A stretch of 64,000 nucleotides of DNA from Saccharothrix sp. S26 (GTDB lineage Bacteria > Actinomycetota > Actinomycetes > Mycobacteriales > Pseudonocardiaceae). The notes beneath the pieces are model-generated. The model worked only from the letters and a program-made list of their open reading frames with translations, did not search any database and was not told where the DNA came from. The stretch lies in contig NZ_JAJUWT010000003.1 in NCBI RefSeq assembly GCF_021390395.1, positions 248,001 to 312,000 of the forward strand, read 5' to 3'. This document shows, one piece after another, positions 30,477-43,009 of this stretch. The position numbers and the translations under genes were made by a program. Position 1 is the first letter of the stretch. Each line of letters starts with the position of its first letter.

Positions 30477-31007
30477 TCACGCACCGGGCATCGGGTAGGG
30501 CCGTTCCACGGGCAGCAGGGCGCGCGCCCCGTCCAGGTCGCCGGCGCGCACCAGCGCGTGCACCCGGTGCGCCAGCGGCGTGACGTCGGTCAGGCCGACG
30601 ACCCACTCGTCGACGTACCGCTGTGACGCCTCGCCGGCCAGCCCGAGCTGCAACGACCGGTGCGGCAGGGCGTTCAGCCGCAGGTCGCGCTCCGGGTCCC
30701 ACTGCACGCGCACGTCCGGTTTGAGCCCGATGCCCTCGGTGCTCGGCACGGCCGCCCGCACCGCCCAGTCGAACCCCGATCGGGTGATTCGCACGGCCAG
30801 CACGCGCTCCTGGTCCGGCTTCGTCCCCCACCCCGAGCGGTACATCATCCACAGGAACGACGGCTTGACCCACGTCATCCGGCCCGGCCTGAACGGCGGC
30901 ACGAACCGGCCCGCCGCCAGCGCGGGCTCCGCGATGGCGGGCGAGTACGCCTGGTACACGGTGATGTGCCGATCGTCGTAGTCGGCCCTGATCTCCTTCT
31001 GCTCCAC
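30477..31007 (-). CDS. DUF4291 family protein
   Basis: 176 residues, matching the DUF4291 pattern: [59 protein letters not shown] and [10 protein letters not shown]. No signal peptide or membrane segment, so cytoplasmic. The biochemical function of the family is not established. GTG at 31007. It is divergent from mfd across 153 bp and separated from the sugar dehydrogenase gene by 37 bp, so the two may share a transcript. Confidence 0.85.
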   Translation of the reverse strand: MEQKEIRADYDDRHITVYQAYSPAIAEPALAAGRFVPPFRPGRMTWVKPSFLWMMYRSGWGTKPDQERVLAVRITRSGFDWAVRAAVPSTEGIGLKPDVRVQWDPERDLRLNALPHRSLQLGLAGEASQRYVDEWVVGLTDVTPLAHRVHALVRAGDLDGARALLPVERPYPMPGA

Positions 31008-31160
31008 GTACCCAGCGTCACCCCGCGGTCAACCGAAATCACGGCGCACCCCGCGCGGCGGGGCCGTAGGCTGGCGGTCGAGAACCCCTCCGCGTGGACG
31101 TGTGGACGTTCGGTCCCGGGCAGGGGTCTGTCCGCGTTTGACCCTCGGGGAGCCACCGCA

Positions 31161-34724
<3,564 letters not shown>

Positions 34725-34737
34725 GAAGGTACTGGTC

Positions 34738-35685
34738 GTGAGGACTGTGCAGAGGCGCTTCACCCTGATCGGCGCGGCCGTCGCATCGGTGGCACTGCTG
34801 GTGGCCGGTTGCGGCACCGGGCCCAGCCACGTCGGCTCGGCCGCGATCGTCGGCGACACCGTGCTGCCGCTGGAGCAGGTGCAGCAGCGGCTGGACGTCG
34901 TGCTCAAGAAGGAGCCCGAGGCCCAGAAGCTGCACGACCAGCGCAAACTCGACCAGGTCGCCCGGCAGTTGGTGACCCTGGGAGTGCAGCACGAGCTGAT
35001 CGAGCAGGCGGCCCGGCGCGAGGGCGTGTCCGTGTCCGAGGAGGACGTGACCGAGTCGGTCGAGCAGGCCGGCGGCGCGGAACTGGCCTCCCAGAACACG
35101 GTGTACGACGCGGCGACGTTCCGCGAGCGGGCCCGCGACCAGTTGCTGCTGGTCGAGCTGGCGCGCAAGTACGTGGACCGGATGGAAGTCACGTTCGACT
35201 ACTTCTTCGCCAAGGACAACGCCGAGGCGGTCGAGAAGGCCAAGCAGGTCGCGGCGGACCCGGAGAAGATGGCCGAGTTCGTGGCCGACGCGCCGCGCAG
35301 CGCCGAGGGCCAGACCCTGTCCAAGGAAGGCCAGCGGGTGCGGTCGGCCGAGTCGCCGCAGGCCGCGCAGTCGCCGTTGTTCGGCGTGCCGGCGGGCACG
35401 GTGGTGGCGTTCGCGCCGGACCCGAGCAGCGCCCAGTGGATCGTGGCGTACGTGAAGGACCGCAAGACCGACGTGCGCTCGTCCGGTGAGTCGTCCACCG
35501 AGCAGTTGACGCCCCAGCTGCTGGAGCAGATCGGGCTGCGGCTCGTGCACACGCTGGCCGGCGAGCCGGAGATCCAGGTCAACCCGCGGTACGGGCTGTG
35601 GGACGGCACCGCGATCTCGCTCGCGCCCAGCGAGGGCGAGCTGAGCGGCTACCAGGCGACGGCGCGGGTGCGGCAGAAGTCGTGA
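34738..35685 (+). CDS. SurA N-terminal domain lipoprotein
   Basis: 315 residues. Lipobox LVAGC with acylated Cys25 anchors it on the outer face of the membrane. Residues 37-160 form the helical SurA/PrsA-like N-terminal domain (VGDTVLPLEQVQQRL, LVTLGVQHELIEQAARREGV). A central module with FDYFFAKDNAEAVEKAKQV and FVADAP resembles a degenerate peptidyl-prolyl isomerase region. A foldase or chaperone role for secreted proteins is inferred. GTG at 34738 is 13 bp after mfd, and the stop overlaps mazG by 4 bp, so mfd-lipoprotein-mazG is one operon. Confidence 0.88.
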   Translation: MRTVQRRFTLIGAAVASVALLVAGCGTGPSHVGSAAIVGDTVLPLEQVQQRLDVVLKKEPEAQKLHDQRKLDQVARQLVTLGVQHELIEQAARREGVSVSEEDVTESVEQAGGAELASQNTVYDAATFRERARDQLLLVELARKYVDRMEVTFDYFFAKDNAEAVEKAKQVAADPEKMAEFVADAPRSAEGQTLSKEGQRVRSAESPQAAQSPLFGVPAGTVVAFAPDPSSAQWIVAYVKDRKTDVRSSGESSTEQLTPQLLEQIGLRLVHTLAGEPEIQVNPRYGLWDGTAISLAPSEGELSGYQATARVRQKS

Positions 35686-36605
35686 CGGTTGTCGTCGTAG
35701 GCGCTGCTCCCGTTCTCCCCGCCGCCGCGCTGCCCGCTCTGCGGGGCGCGGCGGCGGTGTACGCGGGGGAGGGCGTGGACGCGGCGCAGTGGTCGGCCGT
35801 GCCGGTGTCGGAGTACGTGCCCGGCGGGGTGGTGGGGGAGGTCGTGCTGATCACGACGAACCCGGACGAGCCGGTGGCGCGGGAGCTGGTCGCGGCGGGT
35901 GCCGCGGTGGTGCGCACGCCCGGGGTGCCGTTGGTCGAGGCGGCGGCGGTCATGGACCGGTTGAGGTCGCCCGGCGGGTGCCCGTGGGACGCGGAGCAGG
36001 ACCACAAGTCGTTGCGGCAGTACCTGGTGGAAGAGACGTACGAGCTGCTGGACGCCATCGAGGACGGCGACCGGGCGGCGTTGCGGGAAGAGCTCGGGGA
36101 CGTGCTGCTCCAGGTGCTGTTCCACGCCCGGATCGCGGCGGAGGACGCGCGGGAGCCGTTCGGGATCGACGAGGTCGCCGGGGACCTGGTGGCGAAGCTG
36201 GTCGGACGGCACCCGCACGTGTTCGAGGGCGGGGATCCGGCGGTGCGGGACGCGACGTCGCAGCAGCACCGGTGGGAAGAGCTCAAGCAGGTGGAGAAGC
36301 GGCGCGAGTCCAGCGTCGACGGGGTCGCGATGGGGCAGCCGGCGGTGGCGCTGGCGGGGAAGCTGGCGCAGCGGGTGGCGCGGGCCGGGTTCCCGGTGGA
36401 GCTGTTGCCCGACGGGGACGACGTCGGGGCGACGTTGTTCGTGGTGGCGGCGTTGGCGAAGTTGGGCGGGGACGACCCGGAGACCGAGTTGCGGGTGGTG
36501 GCGCGGCGGTTCGAGGCGGATGTGCGGGCGGCGGAGAAGGCGGCTCGGGCGGCTGGGGTGGAGAGGTTGACGGCGCAGGATTGGCGCGAGTACTGGCCGC
36601 GGTGA
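35682..36605 (+). CDS. mazG: Nucleoside triphosphate pyrophosphohydrolase MazG
   Basis: Hydrolyses NTPs, including damaged ones such as 5-OH-dCTP in mycobacteria, to monophosphates; 307 residues. About 90 N-terminal residues form a tetrapyrrole-methylase-like remnant typical of actinobacterial MazG. The catalytic MazG fold begins at LRSPGGCPWDAEQDHKSLRQ and carries the metal-binding EETYELLDAI and LREELGDVLLQV motifs (about 117-145). A second, partial MazG repeat follows (AMGQPAVALAGKLAQRVARAGF). GTG at 35682 overlaps the upstream stop (GTGA). It corresponds to Rv1021. Confidence 0.95.
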   Translation: MTVVVVGAAPVLPAAALPALRGAAAVYAGEGVDAAQWSAVPVSEYVPGGVVGEVVLITTNPDEPVARELVAAGAAVVRTPGVPLVEAAAVMDRLRSPGGCPWDAEQDHKSLRQYLVEETYELLDAIEDGDRAALREELGDVLLQVLFHARIAAEDAREPFGIDEVAGDLVAKLVGRHPHVFEGGDPAVRDATSQQHRWEELKQVEKRRESSVDGVAMGQPAVALAGKLAQRVARAGFPVELLPDGDDVGATLFVVAALAKLGGDDPETELRVVARRFEADVRAAEKAARAAGVERLTAQDWREYWPR

Positions 36606-36683
36606 GGTGGGCGTTCAGCCCGGGTGAGAGCGCAGGTGGCTCGGGCCGAGTTCGGGGGCGGTTGGCTGTGCTTACTTCCGGCT

Positions 36684-36809
36684 CGATTTGACATGGGGCC
36701 CGTACGGGCACTTCAGGCAGGCCGAAGCCGGCAGGCCCGGCGGGGAAAAGCGTCCCGCCGGGCCTGCCGGCTTCGACCAGCCTAAAGCACCCGAACCCAT
36801 GTCAAATCG
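36684..36809. repeat. Long nested inverted repeat between mazG and the tricorn-like gene
   Basis: An inner perfect stem of 22 bp (36723-36744 with 36754-36775; CGAAGCCGGCAGGCCCGGCG end) encloses a 9-nt loop GAAAAGCGT. An outer perfect 14-bp repeat CGATTTGACATGGG (36684-36697) faces CCCATGTCAAATCG (36796-36809). The arms between are also largely complementary, so each arm is about 60 bp. There is no T-run. It could be a miniature inverted-repeat element or a strong hairpin after mazG. Confidence 0.85.
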
Positions 36810-36848
36810 GGCCTCGGTGGGCTGCTGCGCGTTTGTTGTTCGGAGCGC

Positions 36849-36854
36849 TAACGT
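36849..36854 (+). promoter_or_regulatory. -10 box of the tricorn-like gene (leaderless)
   Basis: TAACGT lies 6 nt before the GTG at 36861. CGAGGG in between could be read as a Shine-Dalgarno but is too close to the start. Confidence 0.45.
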
Positions 36855-36860
36855 CGAGGG

Positions 36861-39800
36861 GTGACTGAGGCTTACCTTCGTTTTCCGCATTTGCACGGCG
36901 ATCTGGTGACCTTTGTCGCCGAGGACGATGTGTGGCTCGCGCCGCTCGACGGTGGGCGGGCTTGGCGGGTGACCGTCGACCAGTCGCCCGTTTCCTTTCC
37001 CCGGTTCGATCCGACCGGGACGTGGTTGGCGTGGGGCAGTCGGCGCGATGGTGCGCCCGAGGTGCACTTGGTCGGGGTCGAGGGTGGTGAGGCGAAGCGG
37101 CTCACCTATTGGGGCGAGTACACGACCGGGGTGCGGGGGTGGACGGCGGAGGGGGAGGTCGTCGCCGTCACGTCCGCCGGGCAGGCTTCCGGGAATCGGC
37201 AGTGGGCGCACGCCGTGCCCCTGGACGGTGGGCCGGCGAGGCGGTTGCCGTTCGGTTGGGTGGACGACGTGTCCTTCGGGCCGGGTGGGCAGGTGGTCGT
37301 CACGTCCGTGTACGGGCGTGATCCGGCCTGGTGGAAGCGGTACCGGGGTGGGGCGGCGGGGAAGTTGTGGGTCGACGCGAACGGTGACGGGGAGTTCGTG
37401 CGGATCCTCGGTGAGCTGACGTCGTCGTTGACGTCGCCGATGTGGGTCGGGGAGCGGATCGCGTTCCTGTCCGACCACGAGGGGGTCGGGAGCCTGTACT
37501 CGGTGTCGCCGGACGGGTCGGACCTGCGGCGGCACACCGAGCAGGAGTTCTACGCCAGGGTGGCGTCGAGTGACGGTCGGCGGGTGGTGTGGCAGCACGC
37601 CGGTGAGCTGTGGGTGCTCGACGGGCTGGACGGTGCCGAGCCGAGGCGGTTGGACATCCGGTTGGGTGGGCCGCGGACGGCGCGCAGGCCGCGGCCCGTG
37701 CCGTCGCGGCCCGACGACTTCGACCCGGACCGGACCGGGCGCGCGAGCGTGGTCGAGGTGCGCGGGACCGTGCACTGGGTGACGCACCGGGACGGGCCGG
37801 TGCGGGCGTTGGCCGAGCAGCCCGGGGTGCGGGCGCGGCTGCCGCGGGTGGTCGGGGACAGCGTGGTGTGGGTGACCGACGCGGACGGCGAGGAGGGCTT
37901 GGAGTTCGCGCCGGTGGGTGGCGTCGAGCCGGGCAACGAGCCGCGCCGGGTGGCGGTCGGCAAGCTCGGGCGGGTGTTGGAGCTGGCCGTGTCGCCGGAC
38001 GGGCGGCGGTTGGCGGTGGCCACCCACGACGGGAGGCTGTTGCTGGTCGAGGTGGAGTCCGGTGAGGTGCGCGAGGTGTTGAAGGGGGCGAACCCGCACG
38101 TCAGCGACCTGGCGTTCGCGCCCGACTCCAACTGGTTGGCGTGGTCGCACCCCGGGCCGCGGCCGTTGCAGCACATCCGGATGACGAACACGACGGACCT
38201 GTCGGTGGTGGACGTGACGCCGCTGCGGTTCTCCGACTTCTCGCCCACGTTCACCGAGGACGGCCGCTACCTGGCGTTCCTGTCGGTGCGCAGCTTCGAC
38301 CCGGTCTACGACGCGCACGTGTTCGACCTGTCGTTCCCGACCGGTTGCCGGCCCTACCTGCTGCCGCTGGCCGCGACCACGCCGTCGCCGTTCGACCCGC
38401 TGCGCCTGGGCCGTCCGGTCGGCGACGACTCGTCGGACAAGGACAAGGACTCCGACGGCGAGAACCCGATCACGGTGGTGGACCTCGACGGGTTGGCCGA
38501 CCGGGTCGTCACGGTGCCGGTGGCGGCGGCCCGCTACTCCGGGCTGACGGCCGCCAAGGGCGGGCTGCTGTGGCTGCGGTCGCCGGTGCGCGGGGTGTTG
38601 GGCGACAACCTGGCCGACCCGACGGCCCGGCCGCCCCGGGCCGTGCTGGAGCGGTTCGACCTGGCCAAGTCGCGCACCGAAGTGCTGGTGGACGGCGTGG
38701 ACGCGTTCGCGGTCACCGGGGACGGGCAGCGGATGGCCGTGCAGGACGGCGGCGACCTGCGGGTCGTGCCGACGGACCGGAAGGTCGACTCCGACGACCA
38801 CGACTCGGTGGACGTGGACCTGTCGCGGGTGCGGGTGGTGGTGGACCGGGCGGCCGAGTGGCGGCAGGCGTACGCCGAGGCCGGGCGGTTGATGCGGGAC
38901 CACTTCTGGCGCACCGACATGGGCGGCGTGGACTGGGCGGGCGTGCTGGAGCGCTACCGGCCGCTGGTGGACCGGCTGGGCAGCTACAGCGACCTGGTGG
39001 ACCTGCTGTGGGAGGTGCAGGGCGAGCTGGGGACCTCGCACGCCTACGTGATCCCCTCGGGCGGGTCGCGGGGACGTGCGGTGGGGTTGCTGGGCGCGGA
39101 CCTGGAGCGGGACGAGGCGGGCGCGTGGCGGGTCGTGCGGGTCATCCCCGGTGAGACGTCGGACCCGGCGGCGCGGTCGCCGCTGGCCGCGCCCGGGGTC
39201 GCGGTGCGGGCCGGTGACGCGATCGTGGCGGTCGACGGGCGGCAGGTGGACCCGGTGACCGGGCCCGCGCCGCTGCTCGTCGGCACGGCGGGCAAGCCGG
39301 TGGAGCTGACCGTGCGGCCCGGCGGCGGTGGCGAGCCGCGCCGCGTGGTGGTCGTGCCGCTGGAGGACGACGAGCCGCTGCGCTACCACGCGTGGGTGGC
39401 CGACCGGCGGGCGCGCACGCACGAGCTGTCCGACGGCCGGGTCGGGTACCTGCACGTGCCGGACATGATGGGCGCGGGCTGGGCGCAGCTGCACCGCGAC
39501 CTGCGGGTGGAGCTGGCGCGCGAGGCCGTGGTGCTCGACGTGCGGGAGAACGGCGGCGGGCACACCTCCGAGCTGGTGGTGGAGAAGCTGGGGCGGCGGA
39601 TCATCGGCTGGTCCGTGGCCCGCGGGTACACCACGGCCGACAGCTACCCCGGTGACGCGCCGCGCGGGCCGGTCGTGGCGATCGCGGACGAGTTCGCCGG
39701 GTCCGACGGCGACATCGTGAACGTGGCGATCAAGGAGATGGGCATCGGGCCGGTCGTCGGCACCCGCACGTGGGGCGGGGTGATCGGCATCGACATGCGC

Positions 39801-40034
39801 TACCACCTGGTGGACGGCACGCTGGTCACGCAGCCGCGGTACGCGACGTGGTTCGCCGGGCCGGGGTGGGGCGTGGAGAACCACGGCGTCGACCCGGACG
39901 TGGAGGTGGTGATCACGCCGCAGGACCGGGTGGCCGGGCGCGACCCGCAGTTGGACACCGCGGTGCGGCTGGCGCTGGAGGCGTTGGAGGCGCGGCCGGC
40001 GGCCGTTCCGCCGCAGCTCCCGCCCCTCACCTGA
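36861..40034 (+). CDS. Tricorn-type S41 family serine protease
   Basis: 1057 residues, the length of bacterial tricorn proteases, which trim peptides in the cytosol. N-terminal six- and seven-bladed propellers (LHGDLVTFVAEDDVWLAPLDGG; SPDGRRLAVATHDGRLLLVEVE) cover about 1-660. A helical segment, then a PDZ domain (about 770-850, ARSPLAAPGVAVRAGDAIVAV) and the S41 catalytic core follow (LHVPDMMGAGWAQLHRDL). The nucleophile Ser sits in DEFAGSDGDIV (about 947), with GPVVGTRTWGGVIGI after it. No signal peptide. GTG at 36861 with TAACGT 6 nt upstream. It has no place in the mycobacterial backbone and appears inserted after mazG. Confidence 0.93.
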   Translation: MTEAYLRFPHLHGDLVTFVAEDDVWLAPLDGGRAWRVTVDQSPVSFPRFDPTGTWLAWGSRRDGAPEVHLVGVEGGEAKRLTYWGEYTTGVRGWTAEGEVVAVTSAGQASGNRQWAHAVPLDGGPARRLPFGWVDDVSFGPGGQVVVTSVYGRDPAWWKRYRGGAAGKLWVDANGDGEFVRILGELTSSLTSPMWVGERIAFLSDHEGVGSLYSVSPDGSDLRRHTEQEFYARVASSDGRRVVWQHAGELWVLDGLDGAEPRRLDIRLGGPRTARRPRPVPSRPDDFDPDRTGRASVVEVRGTVHWVTHRDGPVRALAEQPGVRARLPRVVGDSVVWVTDADGEEGLEFAPVGGVEPGNEPRRVAVGKLGRVLELAVSPDGRRLAVATHDGRLLLVEVESGEVREVLKGANPHVSDLAFAPDSNWLAWSHPGPRPLQHIRMTNTTDLSVVDVTPLRFSDFSPTFTEDGRYLAFLSVRSFDPVYDAHVFDLSFPTGCRPYLLPLAATTPSPFDPLRLGRPVGDDSSDKDKDSDGENPITVVDLDGLADRVVTVPVAAARYSGLTAAKGGLLWLRSPVRGVLGDNLADPTARPPRAVLERFDLAKSRTEVLVDGVDAFAVTGDGQRMAVQDGGDLRVVPTDRKVDSDDHDSVDVDLSRVRVVVDRAAEWRQAYAEAGRLMRDHFWRTDMGGVDWAGVLERYRPLVDRLGSYSDLVDLLWEVQGELGTSHAYVIPSGGSRGRAVGLLGADLERDEAGAWRVVRVIPGETSDPAARSPLAAPGVAVRAGDAIVAVDGRQVDPVTGPAPLLVGTAGKPVELTVRPGGGGEPRRVVVVPLEDDEPLRYHAWVADRRARTHELSDGRVGYLHVPDMMGAGWAQLHRDLRVELAREAVVLDVRENGGGHTSELVVEKLGRRIIGWSVARGYTTADSYPGDAPRGPVVAIADEFAGSDGDIVNVAIKEMGIGPVVGTRTWGGVIGIDMRYHLVDGTLVTQPRYATWFAGPGWGVENHGVDPDVEVVITPQDRVAGRDPQLDTAVRLALEALEARPAAVPPQLPPLT

Positions 40035-40132
40035 TCGAGTCCACCCGGGCGTGTGACGCCACGGTGGTTGCGGCCGGTGGTCCGAAACCGATCAATGGGT
40101 ACACGCAAGATCGGTTCGGGGGACGGGGTGTC

Positions 40133-40612
40133 GTGAGCCATCGTGAGTCGCCGCGCGGCGGGCGAGGGTGCCTGGCCGCGGTCGTGGGGTTGCCGTTGGC
40201 GGCGGCGGGTGGGGTGGCGGTGTTGGCGCTGTCCTTCGGCCACCCCGACCCGCCGCCGTCGGCCCAACCGCCACCGACCGCCTACCAGACGTTGGTGAGC
40301 GTCCGGACCGCCGCACCGCCCGCCCCGCTGCCGCCGGTGGTCGTCCACGTGACGGCGACGTCGTCGTCCGCGCCGGAGGTCACCCGGTCGCCGGAGCCGA
40401 GGCCGCAGCGCCACGACCAGCACCCGGTGGAGGTCCCGCCGGCCACGTCGACGCAGGCGGCCGGTCCTCGGGCCCGCGCCGACCTGCCGACGACCCGGGC
40501 GCTGCCCACGACGGGCACCGCGCCCACGACCACCGAGCCGGTGGTCACCTCGACCGTGCCGCCGACGACCGAGACCACCCCCACCGCCGAACCGCCGTCG
40601 CCCACGCCGTGA
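40133..40612 (+). CDS. Small membrane-anchored Pro/Thr-rich protein
   Basis: 159 residues. A basic N-terminus (SHRESPRGGRG) and one membrane segment (about 12-33, LAAVVGLPLAAAGGVAVLAL) are followed by about 120 residues rich in Pro, Thr, Ala and Val with no recognised domain (PTTTEPVVTSTVPPTTETTP near the end). Such tails are common in cell-wall-spanning linkers. GTG at 40133 is preceded by a G-rich stretch; the start is uncertain. It is convergent with efeB 7 bp away. Composition alone would be consistent with a false gene, so confidence is moderate. Confidence 0.5.
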   Translation: MSHRESPRGGRGCLAAVVGLPLAAAGGVAVLALSFGHPDPPPSAQPPPTAYQTLVSVRTAAPPAPLPPVVVHVTATSSSAPEVTRSPEPRPQRHDQHPVEVPPATSTQAAGPRARADLPTTRALPTTGTAPTTTEPVVTSTVPPTTETTPTAEPPSPTP

Positions 40613-40618
40613 CCGGGG

Positions 40619-41869
40619 TCAGGTGAACAGGGTGTCGCCCCAGAAGCCGCCCTCGCGGACGCCGGGCGGCACGACGAAGTGACCGGAGCCGTTGTGCTCC
40701 AGGTACTCCATCATCTTGTCCTTGGCCGCCAGCGCCGCCTGCATGGGCACGAACTGCTTGCCCGTGTCGCGGTTGAAGCACAGGAAGAACAACCCGGCGT
40801 CGAGGTGGCCGAGCCCGTCGGAGCCGTCGGTGAAGTTGTAGCCGCGGCGCAGGATGCGCACGCCGCCCAGGTGCTCGGCCGACGCCAGCCGCACGTGCGC
40901 GGTCTCGCCGATCACCGGCTGCCCGCCCTTGCCCTTGACGTGCAGGTCGACCGGGTCGAACTCGGCGACCTGCCCGAGCGGCGCGCCGACGCCCTTGGTG
41001 CGGCCGACGATCTGCTCCTGCTCGGCCAGCGGGGTGCGGTCCCAGATCTCGATGTGCATCCGGATCCGCCGCGCCACCAGGTAGGTGCCGCCGACCAGCC
41101 AGTCCGGGCCGTCGCCGGGCGCGACCCACACGTGCTCGCGCAGCGCGTCGGCGTCCTCGGCCTTGACGTTGTTCGTGCCGTCCTTGAAGCCGAACAGGTT
41201 GCGCGGCGTGGCCTGGGCCGTGGAGGTGGACGACGTGCGGCCGAACCCGAGCTGCGACCACCGCACCGAGACCCGGCCGAAGCCGATCCGCACCAGGTTG
41301 CGGATCGCGTGCACGGCCACCTGCGGGTCGTTGGCGCACGCCTGGATGCACAGGTCGCCGCCGGTGCGCCGCTCGTCGAGGTCGTCGCCGGGGAACCGGG
41401 GCAGGTCGATCAGCTTCGGCGGCTTGAGCCCGGACAGGCCGAACCGCTCGTCGAACAGCGACGGCCCGAAGCCGATGGTGAGGGTCAGCGCGGACGGCGG
41501 CAGGTCCAGCGCCTCCCCGGTGTCCTTGGGCGGCGCCTGGGCGTTGCCGCCGACCGCGCCGCCCTCGACCGCCTCCTGGCCCGCCGTCATCCGGCGTGCC
41601 GCCTCGGTCCACTCCTTCAGCAGGGAGATCAGCTCGGCGCGCTTGGTCGTGGTGACGTCCAGCGCGACGAAGTGCATCCGGTCCTGCGCGGGCGTGGTGA
41701 TCCCGGCCTGGTGCTCGCCGTGGAACGGCACGGCCTCCGCGCCCGTCAGTCGCACCTGGTCCGAGGAGGACGACGACGAGGACAGCGCGCCGACCGCCGC
41801 ACCGGCCCCGGCCAGCGCGACACCCGCGCCGGCGAACCCGAGCAGCCTGCGCCGCGGCAGACCCGTCAC
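40619..41869 (-). CDS. efeB: Dyp-type peroxidase/deferrochelatase EfeB
   Basis: Heme peroxidase exported by the Tat pathway as part of the EfeUOB iron system; 416 residues. The signal has twin-arginine PRRRLLGFAGAGVALAG. The Dyp signature NLFGFKDGTNN and distal Arg region, with a C-terminal segment GYNFTDG...GLFFLCFNRD, are intact. GTG at 41869 overlaps the efeO stop by 4 bp. It is last in efeU-efeO-efeB on the minus strand. Confidence 0.95.
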   Translation of the reverse strand: MTGLPRRRLLGFAGAGVALAGAGAAVGALSSSSSSSDQVRLTGAEAVPFHGEHQAGITTPAQDRMHFVALDVTTTKRAELISLLKEWTEAARRMTAGQEAVEGGAVGGNAQAPPKDTGEALDLPPSALTLTIGFGPSLFDERFGLSGLKPPKLIDLPRFPGDDLDERRTGGDLCIQACANDPQVAVHAIRNLVRIGFGRVSVRWSQLGFGRTSSTSTAQATPRNLFGFKDGTNNVKAEDADALREHVWVAPGDGPDWLVGGTYLVARRIRMHIEIWDRTPLAEQEQIVGRTKGVGAPLGQVAEFDPVDLHVKGKGGQPVIGETAHVRLASAEHLGGVRILRRGYNFTDGSDGLGHLDAGLFFLCFNRDTGKQFVPMQAALAAKDKMMEYLEHNGSGHFVVPPGVREGGFWGDTLFT

Positions 41870-42993
41870 TGCGACACCACCTCCGCGACCCGGCTGATCG
41901 GCTCGCCGAGCGCGTCGACCGCCGCGGCCAGCGCCTTGACCTCGTCCTCGGACAGCTCGGTGTACAGCTTGAAGCCGTCGCCCGCGCGGTGCTGCTCCAG
42001 CAGCTCGTCCAGGGCCTTGAACTTCTCGTCCACCGACGTGACCAGCGCCGCGTCACGCCCCTGGATCACCGGGCGCAGCGCCGCCACGGCCGCCTGGGAG
42101 CCGTCGACGTTGGCCCGGAAGTCCCACAGGTCGGTGTGCGAGTAGCGGTCCTCCTCGCCGGTGATCTTGCCGGTGGCGACCTCGTCGAGCAGCTCCTTCG
42201 CGCCGTTGGCCAGTTGCAACGGGGTCAGCTCGACCGCCTTGGCCTTCGCCACGATGTCCTTGACGTCGGTGAGCAGCCGGTCGGCGACACCCGCGGAGTC
42301 GGCCTGGAGGCCGTCCTGCCACAGGTCCTTCTCCAGCCGGTGGAAGCCGGTGAACTCCATGCCCTCCTCGATGACGTCCTCGCGGCCGTCGATCTTGGGG
42401 TCGAGGTCGCCGAAGCTCTCCGCGACGGGCTCGATGCGCTCCCAGTAGGTGCGGGTGACGGGGAACAGCGCCTTCGCTTCCTCGACCTTGCCCGCCTTGA
42501 CCGCGTCGACGAACTCGGTGGTCTTGGCGAGCAGGCTGTCGGCCTGCGAGTTGACGTACCGCTGGTAGCTCTTGGTCGCCTCGGCGAGCCCGGCGTCGCC
42601 GTCGGTGGCCTTGCGGCCCTCGCCCGACACGGTGAACTCGCCGCGGATGCCGTCGCCCTTCATGCCGGGCTTGCACGCGGTCTGGAGCTTGCCCGCCTCG
42701 GTGACCTCCACGATCAGCCGCCTGGTCAGGCCGGGGCCGATGTTCTCCACCTCGCCGAGGATCCGGTCACCCTCGGCGAACAGGTAGAACTCGGTGACCT
42801 TGCTGCCCTTGTTGGTCACCTCGAACGTCACGTTGCCGGTGTTCGCGGTGGTGCGGGCGACCTTGCAGGCGTCGTCGGTGGCCTCGACCGCGATCGGTCC
42901 GCCCGCGCCCGCGGGCGCGGGCTCGTCGCCGCACGCGGCGAGCAGCAGGACGGAGCCGAGGAGGGCGGTGAGGCGCACGGCGGGGAGGGGCAC
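41866..42993 (-). CDS. efeO: Iron uptake system lipoprotein EfeO
   Basis: Periplasmic-side component that hands Fe to EfeU; 375 residues. Lipobox LLLAAC with acylated Cys21. An N-terminal cupredoxin-like domain (about 35-125, VEATDDACKVARTTANTGNVTFEVTN split across strands) is followed by an M75 peptidase-like helical domain with the conserved HxxE region (EFTGFHRLEKDLW). GTG at 42993 has GGAG about 8 nt upstream. It lies between efeU (16 bp) and efeB (4-bp overlap). Confidence 0.95.
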   Translation of the reverse strand: MPLPAVRLTALLGSVLLLAACGDEPAPAGAGGPIAVEATDDACKVARTTANTGNVTFEVTNKGSKVTEFYLFAEGDRILGEVENIGPGLTRRLIVEVTEAGKLQTACKPGMKGDGIRGEFTVSGEGRKATDGDAGLAEATKSYQRYVNSQADSLLAKTTEFVDAVKAGKVEEAKALFPVTRTYWERIEPVAESFGDLDPKIDGREDVIEEGMEFTGFHRLEKDLWQDGLQADSAGVADRLLTDVKDIVAKAKAVELTPLQLANGAKELLDEVATGKITGEEDRYSHTDLWDFRANVDGSQAAVAALRPVIQGRDAALVTSVDEKFKALDELLEQHRAGDGFKLYTELSEDEVKALAAAVDALGEPISRVAEVVSQ

Positions 42994-43009
42994 TGGTGGT
43001 TCTCCGGTT

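Noticed and set aside
36672-39884. 1070-codon open frame antisense to the tricorn-type gene
   Set aside because: His/Arg/Pro-rich with no motif; opposite strand encodes a complete propeller-PDZ-S41 protein.
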